Source of the DNA: Hedera helix
Taxonomy: Eukaryota; Streptophyta; Magnoliopsida; Apiales; Araliaceae
Reading direction: 5' to 3'
DNA length: 64,000 nucleotides
Assembly: GCA_947179155.2 (NCBI GenBank)
Contig: OX359264.1
Location: forward strand, 61,901,202 to 61,965,201
Below the pieces are notes generated by a model. That model saw nothing but the letters and a program-made list of their open reading frames with translations, did not search any database and was not told the origin of the DNA. Below, piece after piece: positions 37,220 through 48,460 of this stretch (position 1 is its first letter; each line of letters starts with the position of its first letter). The translations under genes and the position numbers were made by a program.

Positions 37220-39515
37220 TGTCGACGCCGGGATTTCGCCGTTTCGTTTTTTAATAATTAAAATGCCCTTTTCCAATTTTAGCCTTTTGAATTAAATGTG
37301 GTTTAGAAAAGGGTCGGCTTAATGTCGACGGGTTTTGAAAGATCGATATTTTATGAGCCAATTGACCAGAGTCGCCAGTTGGTATATTTGAAATGGATGT
37401 ACCAACTCATCCGAATTTAGTTTTTCGTAATCTCTGGCTCATGTGACTCCGAGTTAATTGGTCCGCAAACCGAGATTCATGGAGTTCGGGGGCTTGCTTA
37501 AGCGAGGGGAAGGTGTTAGGCACCCCCCGACTTCCGTGAAACACGGTTACCGCAATCTCGATGTTTTCCTATCCTTTTAAATCCTAAAAATGTGTGAGCT
37601 GCGCGTGTGTGCGTGTGTGCCTAGGTGAATGCTTGTGGTGAATTTTGTTTGGTCTTTTGTATGGCAAATGTGCTTTATCTGGAAAGTGTTTTAACGTCTT
37701 TTGACCCAAATGACAAGGCTTCGCTTTTTATAAGAAAGATTGATTTTAAATTCGAAAACGTTGAGTGGCTTTTTATTAGATGTCATTTTGGAAAACAAAC
37801 AATTTTAAACTTTTGTCAAATAGGAATCGAGACTATACATTGCCTCCTAACAATTAATATAAATAAAATGAAGGCAACTTCTAGAACTCTTTAACCCTAT
37901 GCACAAAGTTTAATTAAAACGTTCATTTATTTTACGAAATCATTTTTTGTGACATTTCAAAACCAACTAAAGCCTTTTCATCAATCATGGATTAAAGTTT
38001 GCCAAAACCCTTGATTTTTAAACCTCGTGAATCTAGCATCCTAGTTTGATCATTTTTTACAAAATCTTCATTATTTGCCTTATTTAAAAACCATTTTTTG
38101 TGTCGTAAATTAAAACAAGCACTCACAACGTGTCGGGGCTATCCACGGGCATGTAAGCCATCCAGACAACCCCAAACACCCACAATCACATATTTTATTA
38201 TTATTACGGGGCCTTAACCCGAACACGACTTGGTATCGTTTTAAGGCCCGATATTACAAAATACACATCCATGGACTCTATACAAGGATTACATATGCCG
38301 AAACGTCCATCATCGGGGTTCGATCACGGGGATCTCCCCCCTAGGCTCACAATCATCCTATCACAGCACAACCAATACTAAACAAATTTAACAAGATCTA
38401 GACATTTGCTATCACATTATATAACCCAAATATCACAAACCCAATACTACGGCGAATCTAACAATACTAAACTCGTTACGGTGCTATATGGATCAAAATC
38501 CCAATGCCAACATTCCAAACCGTTCATGAACACAACAAACTACATCTCACCATACGGATGTCATTGGGATATTAGGAGGAAGTCTCGTTCCAATGGAACC
38601 CTCGCTAAACATCCCTAATCCATGGATCCTCAATGATATTACAACATACTATATTAAGCAAAATCAAAACAACAACTATTCAACACCAAAATAAGCAAAA
38701 GATTAAAGAAAACACTTCATTTCACCTTGCAATACACCAAGACAAGCTTTATATTCCAAGATTTGAACCAAGACTACAAGAAATCCTCACTAATTGAGCA
38801 ACAATCCACAATTTATCATTCAAAACACCTCCACCCGAGCCTTTCTCTCTCCTCCCGCGCTCCTTCTCTCTCTAAAAATCTATTTTTTCTCTCTCTTTTT
38901 TTTCTTCTCGGACGCAGATCTGGACGCTTAATAGAGTTCCGAAGGCAGCCGCAGGTGCAACTGCGGCTGGCCGCAGGTGCATCTGCGGCTGACTTCGCTG
39001 GCCGCCCGCGCCGAACCTCGGCTGTCGTGTGCCGCCCTCGAGCCGCGAACCTGCCCCTTTGTCGGTGGCCGCAGGTGCATCCGCGGCTGTCCGGCTTGCT
39101 TTTCTCGATTTCCGTGCCGCGCGGTCTTAATTCGCCAATTTCTGCGGTATTATTTCGGGAGGCGGTTACCTAATGTATAAATTGCTCTTTGTGCTTGGCT
39201 TCCAGGGGGCGCTGCCCCCTTCCACCCCCGCCAGCTCACCGGCGAGCTGGGCAGCCGCTCGCTCACCGGGGAGCGAGACCCCCGAACATCGTAAGCGTAG
39301 TGGCCATTAGTTATGATCAAATCAGGCTCCTCTGGATCAACTGTTCGTCTTGCCGCAAGTAACCTGATGCTCGTTGTTCGTTGTGGCGGCTTTGGCCGTA
39401 AGTTGTTGGGGTGGCTTCGTGTTGGGGTCCACCTTCCTTTTCGCATGTCGGGTCGGGTGACGATCTTGCCCTCCTGACAGGGTTAGTACACAAGTGCAAA
39501 ATTTGGGTGTCTACA
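37220..39515 (-). mobile_element. Solo LTR of the Tat/Ogre-type element
   Basis: The 2,296-bp LTR is flanked by the 5-bp duplication GACGT (37215-37219 and 39516-39520). The intact relative of the target site is at 14455-14459. On the minus strand it starts TGTAGACACCC and ends GGCGTCGACA. It has the same length as the 5' LTR of the full element (61165-63460), with two visible single-base differences. The open frames inside are not genes: they recur identically in the other LTR and match no protein. Confidence 0.93.
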
Positions 39516-40929
39516 GACGTCATTAGATCAATAACGGTTCAACCACTGGTTGGACCAGTGACCCATCCACTACGTATTTTTTTCGGTTCGATAACCGGTC
39601 CGAGTCTGAGAACCTTTTACGGAAGCATTCCAAAAAGTATGGATTGTACTTCCACTCAGAAATTACAGATTCCTCTACTGATACCATGGACGAGACAAAA
39701 ATTGAGTTGAAATATATTTTTAGATCAGTATATATATTTTTAAAGCAACACAAATTTTAATTTAAAAAAAATTACGAGACTCATAATATATCAAATCAAA
39801 ATTAGTGAAAAGACTGTGACATATCCCATTTAAAGCTTGAAAAATCTATTTAAAGTAGTTTTATCATTATTCAAACTTTGATAATTTTTAAATTTTTTAC
39901 TTTTTTATTTTTTTTACCCTAATTGATGTTGGAGAGTAATTTAGGGGTATAAATATACTTCCTATGGTTTCTGAACAATTACGTTTAACTACTTAGTTGA
40001 GATTGTCTCTTTATTCTCTGTGTTTATTATTTTTTTGTGAATTTAAGAGTTTATTTGTTTCATGTTGGTATAATAACTAACATATCACATTTGCATTAGA
40101 GTGTTACAATCTAATCATATTCCTCTACATCACATACCCGCATAAAATAAAATAAAAATGAGTTCCCTAGCTAGTTTTTCATAAAAAAATATATTTATTT
40201 ATTTATTGAAAATGGTGTAGAATAGTTTTTGCTTCCATGTAATAAAAGTAAAAAATTTAAAGCAAATTCAATATTTTGTTGATGTAATCCCTCAGTCCAC
40301 TAAAAAAAAGAGAGTCCTACTTTGCATGTTAGGAGATGGTTTCTTAGCTTGGTTCAATGAAAAAAAGAAGGGAATAGAGAGAGAATGGAATCATGATATG
40401 AAGGCTTTTTAACCTTATTCTTTTTACGCTCTTCTGGACAATAATTAGACATAAAAATTAAATATAAATGCTTTATAATTTCACTTATTTAATTAGGGGT
40501 ACAGGGAATTTTTCTTTTCAGAAGCCTTCTACTACTACAACTATGCTGCTGCTACCTAATCCCAAGTCCCAACAACAAAACTGCTCCCTCTCTATCTATA
40601 TTCTGGAGCTTTGAAAATTAGAAGAGATTGGAACTACTCAAAATACCTAACTACCTAAAGATTGGCATTCACATACAAATGGAAAGAAAGAAAAGAAAAT
40701 CCGTTAGCAAATTGGATGACTTATCACCATCATCGTCTTCTTTGCGCCAACAATCACAACTTGTGTTTAGCTTCTAGAACACGAAAAGTACATGCATACA
40801 TTAATGTTATTTAACACCATAAATATACATACTACAAAACACACATATGTGATCTTAATTAATTATGTCTTCGTTTTCCCATGCATATGCAATGCACTTA
40901 AGTAATTAGTTTTCTTCTTCTAAGCTCCC
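39516..40929. other. Right part of repeat R, then intergenic DNA
   Basis: 39516-39890 is the right part of repeat R. The remainder is AT-rich non-coding DNA, with a Stowaway-like end at about 40288-40320. 39516-40055 reappears at 63461-64000. Confidence 0.65.
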
Positions 40930-42097
40930 CTAGCTAGGTTCACAATGGTATCGGCAGCATGATGAAAACAAGCCAGGTCCCCTGATCTTCTGCAAACAAA
41001 AATAAAATAAAATAGGTAAAACAAAAAAAAACAAAAAAAAAATTGACTTCTATAGAAGGTTACTAACTTTTACCATGCAGCAACTCATGTTAGAATTATT
41101 TACCTTGGCTACTAATTGCTCATTTCAATAAGTAGTTGTTTTTAAAAAAAAAAACTGATAGACCTTGGAATTCATCACCTCAAGGGCTGGCAAATCTTAG
41201 TAATCTAATCAGAAGCATATACTTATTGAAAAGTAAGTAGCACATAATTGAAAAGAATTAAGAGATAATTTATGGCTAACCCTTTTGGCTTTGGCATAGA
41301 GGAGGTCTGGAAAAATCTTGTACAAATCCTCATCAACAGGCTTGGGTGGGTTTTTTATAGGTGGAACTGGAACAGGGCTCGCTGCCTTTTTCACATCATC
41401 ATAATATCACAAACCACCCATCCCTTCTCCTTTTTTCCTTCTTTCACATGCGCCGGATAACCTACTTTTCCCTGCTGCACCATGCATGCATTCTCTCTCT
41501 AATTCAGCATTTATCATCATTACATTAAACAGAATATTCACGCATTCAAGAAAGGCAACTATGTAGTATTAAACAAACAACGAATATATACCTATTCCAA
41601 GTACTCTACCCTTTTGGTATTATTGTGTGGACTAGACTAGACATATTGGTTCATAAAGAAAACAGAAAAAAAAAATCTCTCTTTTTGTTAGTCATAAAAG
41701 AAATCACAACTAGGAAATTGATGGATATAAATGATCAGTCCAATTTTATGGGTTACCCTTCGGCGGGGAACAACAATCATGGCCGGAGTAACAACATCAT
41801 TTTGGTACAAATCACCAGCAACGTACAAATCACGATCTTGAGAGTAGCTATAGGGAAGCAATCCATCTTGTCTTGCTGATTCAAAGCACCGGGTGAAAGG
41901 GAGATCATCGTTGCAATCCCAGCTACCAAAATCTGGCACTTGACTTTTCCTCCTTTCCTGCATATTATTTTTTTTAAGAAAAAAAAGAAAGGATTCAGCT
42001 AAAAAATAGTACTAGACTAGTAATAGAAAATGAAAAGAATTGAAGTTGTAAAGCGCAGCAGGTACAGTGGTAGCAATGCACTACTTACTGCACCCAT
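40930..42097 (-). pseudogene. NOI/RIN4-like gene with apparent frameshift
   Basis: Exon 1 (42097-42089) encodes only MGA. Exon 2 (41957-41757, 67 codons) holds the NOI core VPDFGSW, the AvrRpt2-type cleavage motif of RIN4, then CNDDLPFTRCFESARQ. Exon 3 starts at 41474 or 41471, because the acceptor is a tandem CAGCAG, and runs GWVVCDI into a TGA at 41393-41391. In another frame the same exon stays open to 41281 (VPVPPIKNPPKPVDEDLYK). A final exon, 40989-40930, ends with FSSCCRYHCEPS, like the palmitoylated C-terminus of RIN4/NOI proteins. Losing the frame near ATTATGATGATG therefore looks like a 2-nt insertion. As read, the product stops at 97 residues without its membrane anchor. It could be a pseudogene, a sequencing error or a truncated functional form. 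Confidence 0.72.
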
Positions 42098-42249
42098 TTG
42101 TGAGTTTATTGTTTCAAGAAAGATAGATGGTACTAGTGTTAGTATCTGAATCTTGAAGATTGACCTCTCAGGCTCTGTGATATTAAGATTTAAAAATGGG
42201 TTTTCTTTCTTGCAACGTGTTTGGTCGTGGGTTGCTTTTATAGGGAATT

Positions 42250-42272
42250 AGAGAGAGAGAGAGAGAGAGAGA
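42250..42272. repeat. (GA)n microsatellite upstream of NOI-like gene
   Basis: A GA run lies about 155 bp upstream of the NOI-like ATG, probably in its promoter or leader. Confidence 0.9.
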
Positions 42273-42656
42273 AAAGGTGAAATGGGGTTAAATGAGCCTG
42301 CTTTCTTTGTTTCCAGCTTCCCTCTGTGCTTGGTGGGGTTTAGGGTCTGTTTGACTTACAACTTTATAAGGTGGTAGACTTAACTTATGATTCATTTTTT
42401 ATTATTTGGTTGTTCATCTATACCTTAATTTTTATCTTATAAATTAATATATAAATTAATTTTAAGAAAATAATATTTTTTTACTTCTCAAAAAATATTC
42501 AAATAATAACTATTATATATACCCTCATCTTTTTCCTAAATTACATTTAATCTCTCTCTTTATATCCCTTTCCTTCCCCCTCCCCTCTCTCCCTCCTCAT
42601 AAAAGAGTATGGGATTAAAGAAAGGATCTAAAGAACAGAGAGAGAGATAAAATAAG

Positions 42657-42815
42657 GAAATTGATATTTTTATATGAGTTTTTAATATTTTTACATATAA
42701 GTCTCATCAAAAGTGTTATCATAAATATATACCGACGGTTAAACCGTTACTATAGACTATATATGTGGGTCTTATATGTGAAAATATTAAAATCTTATGT
42801 GAAAATATTAATTTT
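42657..42815. mobile_element. Foldback MITE 1
   Basis: The left arm, AAATTGATATTTTTATATGAG, and the inverse of the right arm, AAATTAATATTTTCACATAAG, match along about 45 bp. The core contains ACCGACGGTTAAACCGTTAC. It is about 160 bp and non-coding. Confidence 0.65.
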
Positions 42816-43491
42816 CTAAAATAAAGGGAATATTGTTTTCCTTATTTGGGGATTTCTTTATGATTTTAATCAGGAGGGTATATTGCTTTGCCTTGTTTGC
42901 CGCTGGGGTCAGTCCGTCCTGGCTTGTATATTCCGGTGCTATTATTCTCATAAAAACCTCTACTTTCTTCTTCCTTCTTTGTTTCTTGCTCCTTAATTTT
43001 AAAGAAAGAAAGAAGCTGGAAATAGTTGAAAATGGCTTTTTAACCCCACACGCTGCTGTCTGTCTTCTCTTGTTGAATCAATGAGTCGATGCTTTGTGCT
43101 AATAAGCTTACCCATGGTTATTTATAGTAGTTGTCAGTATCATTATACCTCTCTCTTCCCATACTCAAAAAGGATGAAACAGTAACAGAACTAGTACTAC
43201 TATTTTAGTGATTAAATTGGTGAGGACATTGAAGGGTCAACGCTTAATTTAGGGCATACTGTGCTATGATTTGTTGACCCATGACTGTTCATCTATAGTA
43301 CTTAAACAAGATCTGCTCTGACCTGACCAGATCAGACCAAAAATAAAAATGAATCTGTACTAATAGTAGTAATACTGTACAATTATTATTGATCAAATTT
43401 AAATTTAATTATTATGGGGCGGAAGAGTTAAAAGTTTTTGTCGTACACAAAATGATAAGAGGCTCCAAACCAAAATTTACTTGCAATAAAT

Positions 43492-43680
43492 GGGGAGTGA
43501 GATTTTTTGCAATTAATTTTTTTTTATAATTTTTAAAGGTTACGACGATAGTATATTTTATTGTTATAATTTTTAAAAAATAAAATTATGAAAATGATAT
43601 ATACTATAATCATAAATTTAAAAAATCATTATCATATATCTCAAAAAATAAATAATTTAATTACAGAAGATTTCACCCCA
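43492..43680. mobile_element. Foldback MITE 2
   Basis: The arms are GGGGAGTGAGATTTTTTGC on the left and the inverse GGGGTGAAATCTTCTGTAAT on the right, with AATTAA-rich continuation. The core includes GGTTACGACGATAG. It belongs to the same family as the element at 44987-45205. Confidence 0.6.
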
Positions 43681-43875
43681 ATAAAATAAAAACCCGCATT
43701 TATATACATACATACATACGAGTCCTTATCCTCCTAAAGTATTCATCCCCCTCCCTTGGCTTTGGCTCTCCTCTGCTTGTAGATAGAGTCTATTTTCAAA
43801 AGTGTTTTTAGTAATTATTTCCCATAAAATTTATATATATATATAACAATTCAAAAATATATTTTTTAAATAATA

Positions 43876-44038
43876 TATTTTTATCAAAACGATATTGTTT
43901 TGAAGATTCTTTGATAACATTTTCATAAATAAATAAAAAACAAGTAAGGTCGCGGAATATCACATCATGTCATATCTTCTTTTAATATTATTTTTTTTAA
44001 AAAAGAATCTTTAAAACAACGTCGTTTTGATAAAAATA
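43876..44038. mobile_element. Foldback MITE 3
   Basis: The left arm at 43876-43912 and the inverse of 44002-44038 share TATTTTTATCAAAACGA and GTTTTRAAGATTCTTT with only three mismatches in 37 bp. The 89-bp loop is AT-rich. Confidence 0.7.
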
Positions 44039-44058
44039 TGCTATATATACATATACAG

Positions 44059-44209
44059 CTCTGTAGTGTACAGTCGGCTATAGCAACAATTTTTTTTAGG
44101 CTACGACGACGGTTCAACCGTTGCCATAGACTAGAAATATCTATGACGATGGTTGAACCGTCACTGTAATCCAAAAAAACCGTCGTCATAACCGACAGTG
44201 CACTACACA

Positions 44210-44210
<1 letters not shown>
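44059..44210. mobile_element. Foldback MITE 4 with CACTAC-like ends
   Basis: The left end, CTCTGTAGTGTACAGTCGG, and the inverse of the right end, CTGTGTAGTGCACTGTCGG, match at 19 of 23 positions when extended. The core has GACGACGGTTCAACCGTTGC and its near inverse. An (AT)n run (44214-44248) follows directly. Confidence 0.7.
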
Positions 44211-44252
<42 letters not shown>

Positions 44253-44986
44253 GGACAAAGATTCGAGACAGCAAATAATAGTGTACGTACTCACTGGAGT
44301 GGAGGGGGATATTAATTATTTTATTACTCATTTCCATAATGGGCTCTCAGAACCAAACATGTAAACAGATGAATAGTGGACTCTCAAGCCCAAACTGTGC
44401 ACGATGTATCTTTGTCTGCTACGGATTTAGTTTAATTAGGTGTTAAGTTGAAAAATGGAGTACTTGATTGATTTAGCCGCTGAAATTAACGATGTCTTCT
44501 TCTTCTGCCGAATAAAATACTACTACTACTACTACTTCACTAATAATTCATTACGTGATTATTCTGGTTAACACAAATCATCTTCAGTAATTCCCCCTAA
44601 TATCTATCAAGACAAGCTGAGAGAACTAAGATTTTTTTATTAGGTCGGGTAAAAAGAGGCCTAATTATTAACAAAGGAGTGAGGATTAACTCAAGAAAGT
44701 CTACATATCTGGGCTGGCTATGCTTGGTTATTATAGAATTGTGCTTTTGGGCCTTCCGCAATTATTACAACAGCTTCAAAAATAGTACGCAACGTACGTT
44801 CCAATATTTGGTCAAAAGAAGGAGAGCTCAAATTACAATAAATCAATAAATATATAACTTACGTACTACTGTAGTAGTAAACATGCATATATAATCCTAC
44901 CAATTTAATTTTTCCAGATTATTGCATCAGGAATTCCCCGGAAAATATATAGTCAAGGACAATCATTGTTGGGGAGGTATGTGGGG

Positions 44987-45205
44987 AATAGGGTATGAAA
45001 TATTCTGTAATTAAATTTATTTATTTTTTTGTGTCAAGACTTATAACGACAATTTTTAGAGTCTATGGTGATGGTATGTACTGTCGTCATAGTCCTATTT
45101 TTTTTGTAGGGCTACGATGACAAAATATGTCGTTTTTAAAAACCGCCATCATAGATCTCGACACAAAAAAATAGATGAATTTGTTACAGATGATTTGAAC
45201 TCGGG
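44987..45205. mobile_element. Foldback MITE 5
   Basis: The arms CTGTAATTAAATTTATTTAT and the inverse CTGTAACAAATTCATCTAT continue into TTTTTTGTGTC on both sides, about 34 bp in all. The core repeats the CTATGGTGATGG / CCGCCATCATAG pair. Confidence 0.7.
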
Positions 45206-45327
45206 AGATGGAGTCTATCACCACATTCAACCCAATTTAATCCAAAAGTTTAAGCGTCGGAGATTTCATAATAAATTAATTTGTTCAAAATCTTAACTAG
45301 TCTTGAGTACAACCCAAAATTATGTCC

Positions 45328-45377
<50 letters not shown>
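45328..45377. repeat. (CATA)n(AT)n microsatellite
   Basis: A tetranucleotide run passes into an AT run downstream of the acidic protein gene. Between the MITEs, 42098-45655 contains no recognisable gene. Confidence 0.9.
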
Positions 45378-45655
45378 GCTACAATTTCTGAGGAGGGTCG
45401 GAGAGCTAGCGAGGGAATCTTAATTAGCTACGAATCATATAATTAATTAAAACATTTTCCACAAAAGTAGGGATGATATTATATTATTTAATAACAAAGC
45501 AAAGCAATTAAGGATAACAACTTGATAAAGAAGCAGCTAGCTAGCTAGCACACTAGCTACTTCATAATTTGGAATAACACAAACAATTAATTAAGAAACT
45601 AGTTATGCCATCATCATCCCTTACCCAAAAGCAAAGTCCCCTTATGTTATATGAT

Positions 45656-46300
45656 TCAATCATCATCTAATTCCTCTTCATCCGAGAACTCAATGCCTCC
45701 AGTGGGCTTTTCTCCATCATCAACAATATGCGACCCCATCACCAGTTCTTCTTCATCCTCATCAGGTTTTTCTTCTTTTTCATGATCATGATCATGATCA
45801 GGCGTAATGTTGTCCGAGTCCTCGGGGTCTTCCTCTTGCTCTACGTAGTCATGATGTTCTTGCTTTTCGATATTTTGAGGTTCACAACTGCAGCACTTGT
45901 TAGTACTTTTTTCTTCTACATGGCTGTTCACCTCTTCCACTTCTGGACCATCAACCTACATCAATCATAGTACGTGCTTATAATGTTATCAAATGGTAGT
46001 AGTATATCCAAAACTTATTAATTAAACTCTTCTAATATCAGCAAATGTTTTATTACTTTCTTAGCAAATACTGAAAAGATTTAAGTTAGTAATATTCAGA
46101 TACGGACTACCAAAAAAAGGGTAATTATAGAATTCTCAATTTTTTTGTGACATAATCAATCACAAGAAATTGACTCAACCATGATCGATAATAATACCAT
46201 GTTATTTGTGATGAAAAATTTGAGACCCCTAATATTATTAAGAAAAAAAAAACTGTGTGTCGTTATGTGTTTGAGAGAGAGAGACCTGGACGGATGCCAT
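45656..46300 (-). CDS. Small acidic protein of unknown function
   Basis: Exon 1 (46300-46286) encodes MASVQ. After a 330-nt intron (GTCTCT...ATGTAG), exon 2 (45955-45656) brings the total to 104 residues. Nearly half are acidic. There is a CCSC motif at residues 24-27, a DHDHDH run near residue 60, an EEKPDEDEEE stretch and the tail EEELDDD. I chose the ATG at 46300 because a TATATAAAAG box at 46475-46484 places transcription start near 46450, and the longer frame to the left has no ATG. I do not recognise the family. The Asp/His run could bind divalent metal; that is inference. There is no signal peptide or membrane helix. Confidence 0.68.
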
Positions 46301-46474
46301 AAAGATTTGAGCAAGAATGAGTACAACAGCTACTGGTGTAATTAATAATAAGAGAGTACAAAGGCTGAGGCTTGGGCCACTAAGAGAAATATTAGTAGGG
46401 AATGAAGGGAATACAACAATTGATGTAGTTTTAATATAGAGAAATTTGTGTATGCTCAACAGGTGGTTATTGCC

Positions 46475-46484
46475 CTTTTATATA
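46475..46484 (-). promoter_or_regulatory. TATA box of small acidic protein gene
   Basis: TATATAAAAG on the minus strand lies 175 bp before the chosen ATG, leaving a leader of about 150 nt. Confidence 0.55.
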
Positions 46485-46748
46485 TGCTTAAACTATATCT
46501 TTATTCTCCTTTAGTTCGTTTCGAACATGTTCTCATATTTGAAATTATACTTTTTTGATTGATATATTTTATTGCAGCATCTAGATTATAGAGCCCACCA
46601 CTAAAAAATTACTTGGCTAGCTTGAAAGTTTAGCTAGCACAAGATAAAAAGAAAAGAAAAGAACAGATGTGAGTAATTCATGTCCTTAAAATGTTTATTG
46701 CCCTCTTATCACTATGGGTTTGCTAAAGATTTCAATAATATATATTCA

Positions 46749-46750
<2 letters not shown>

Positions 46751-46813
<63 letters not shown>
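46751..46813. repeat. (AT)n(AC)n microsatellite
   Basis: A long AT run passes into an AC run, 120 bp left of the truncated LTR. The rest of 46485-46935 shows no gene. Confidence 0.95.
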
Positions 46814-46935
46814 TCAAGTCTATTTTATTCACAGTTGAATTCTCTACGAAGCTGCTTCGTAAATGTTAAAAGAAATTCAGTCGGTGCATATTTTGAAAGA
46901 AAACTGAACTTCACTCAGTCAGTCTATATTCTGAC

Positions 46936-47226
46936 TTTCCGTGCCGCGCGGTCTTAATTCGCCAATTTCTGCGATATTATTTCGGGAGGCCCCCGAACAT
47001 CGTAAGCGTAGTGGCCATTAGTTATGATCAAATCAGGCTCCTCTGGATCAACTGTTCGTCTTGCCGCAAGTAACCTGATGCTCGTTGTTCGTTGTGGCGG
47101 CTTTGGCCGTAAGTTGTTGGGGTGGCTTCGTGTTGGGGTCCACCTTCCTTTTCGCATGTCGGGTCGGGTGACGATCTTGCCCTCCTGACAGGGTTAGTAC
47201 ACAAGTGCAAAATTTGGGTGTCTACA
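46936..47226 (-). mobile_element. Truncated 3' LTR of Tat/Ogre-type element
   Basis: These 291 bp equal the first part of the LTR, read on the minus strand from TGTAGACACCC. Relative to the full LTR it lacks 116 bp (39163-39278 equivalent) and has one base change. The break at 46936 is abrupt, inside LTR sequence, with unrelated DNA beyond it. Confidence 0.9.
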
Positions 47227-47238
47227 GCTGCCCCTCTT
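47227..47238 (-). promoter_or_regulatory. Polypurine tract (plus-strand primer) of retroelement
   Basis: On the minus strand the bases directly before the 3' LTR read AAGAGGGGCAGC, adjoining TGTAGACACC. Position and purine content fit the PPT used to prime second-strand synthesis. Confidence 0.7.
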
Positions 47239-47439
47239 TATCATGTTTATGGAATGAAATATGAATGAACATGATAAAGAAGTAGGCGCCCGATGCATGA
47301 AAATGCCAAATATACATTTAGCGATGTCACACGTACGTTAAGATGACGCGATGTCACATTTAATATGCTCATGTAGAGGTCATTTTTCAAGGTTACGAAC
47401 GAACACTGCCCGAGTCTCATCTCCGGCGGGTTATTTTTG

Positions 47440-48460
47440 AAAGGCCAGGTATCGCATCTGGCTGGTCGTTTTTGAAATTGGTCAGGTATCGTATCTGACG
47501 GGCCGGTTTTGAGTTGGTCAGGTATCATATCTGACGGGTCGTTTTTGAATTGGTCAGGTATCGTATCTGACGGGTCAGTTTTGAACTGGTCAGGTATCGT
47601 ATCTGACGGGTCGTTTTTGAATTGGTCAGGTATCGTATCTGAGGGGTCGGTTTTGAATTGGTCAGGTATCGTATCTGACGGGTCGGTTTTGAATTGGTCA
47701 GGTATCGTATCTGACGGGTCGGTTTTGAATTGGTCAGGTATCGTATCTGACGGGTCGTTTTTCAATTGGTCAGGTATCGTATCCGACGGGTCGGTTTTGA
47801 ATTGGTCAGGTATCGTATCTGACGGGTCGTTTTTCAATTGGTCAGGTATCGTATCTGACGGGTCGTTTTTCAATTGGTCAGGTATCGTATCTGACGGGTC
47901 GGTTTTGAATTAGTCAGGTATCGTATCTGACGGGTCGTTTTTCAATTGGTCAGGTATCGTATCTGACGGGTCGTTTCTCAATTGGTCAGGTATCGTATCT
48001 GACGGGTCGGTTTTGAATTGGTCAGGTATCGTATCTGACGGGTCGTTTTTCAATTGGTCAGGTATCGTATCTGACGGGTTGGTTTTGAATTGGTCAGGTA
48101 TCGTATCTGACGGGTCGTTTTTGAATTGGTCAGGTATCGTATCTGACGGGTCGTTTTTCAATTGGTCAGGTATCGTATCTGACGGGTCGTTTTTGAATTG
48201 GTCAGGTATCGTATCTGACGGGTCGTTTTTTGAATTGGTCAGGTATCGTACCTGACGGGTCGTTTTTGAATTGGTCAGGTATCGTATCTGACGGGTCGTT
48301 TTTGAATTGGTCAGGTATCGTATCTGACGGGTCGTTTTTTGAATTGGTCAGGTATCGTACCTGACGGGTCGTTTTTGAATTGGTCAGGTATCGTATCTGA
48401 CGGGTCGTTTTTCAATTGGTCAGGTATCGTATCTGACGGGTCGGTTTTGAATTGGTCATC
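47440..48460. repeat. 36-bp minisatellite in the 3' region, about 28 units
   Basis: The unit contains GTCAGGTATCGTATCTGACG and a GGTCGTTTTTGAATTG part. Since 36 is divisible by three, both strands stay open, giving a 12-residue protein repeat on each (DPSDTIPDQF on minus, NWSGIVSDGS on plus). Two units carry an extra T, 109 bp apart, so a three-unit block has itself been duplicated. GTCAGGTA...TATCTGAC makes each unit partly palindromic. I see no start codon, splice signal or varied sequence to suggest a real protein. Confidence 0.93.

Noticed and set aside
37625..39753. Open frames of 60-148 codons within the solo LTR and its copy at 61570-63698
   Set aside because: They recur identically in both LTR copies, overlap on both strands and match no protein family; they are chance frames in LTR sequence.
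44059..44210. Full CACTA transposon
   Set aside because: The CACTAC and GTAGTG parts face the wrong way for CACTA ends, and there is no transposase.
46301..46459. Hydrophobic N-terminal extension of the acidic protein
   Set aside because: It would begin with TTG and lies in the likely 5' leader after a TATA box; the first ATG is at 46300.
47440..48460. CRISPR-like array
   Set aside because: Units follow one another directly with no unique spacers, and the host is a plant.
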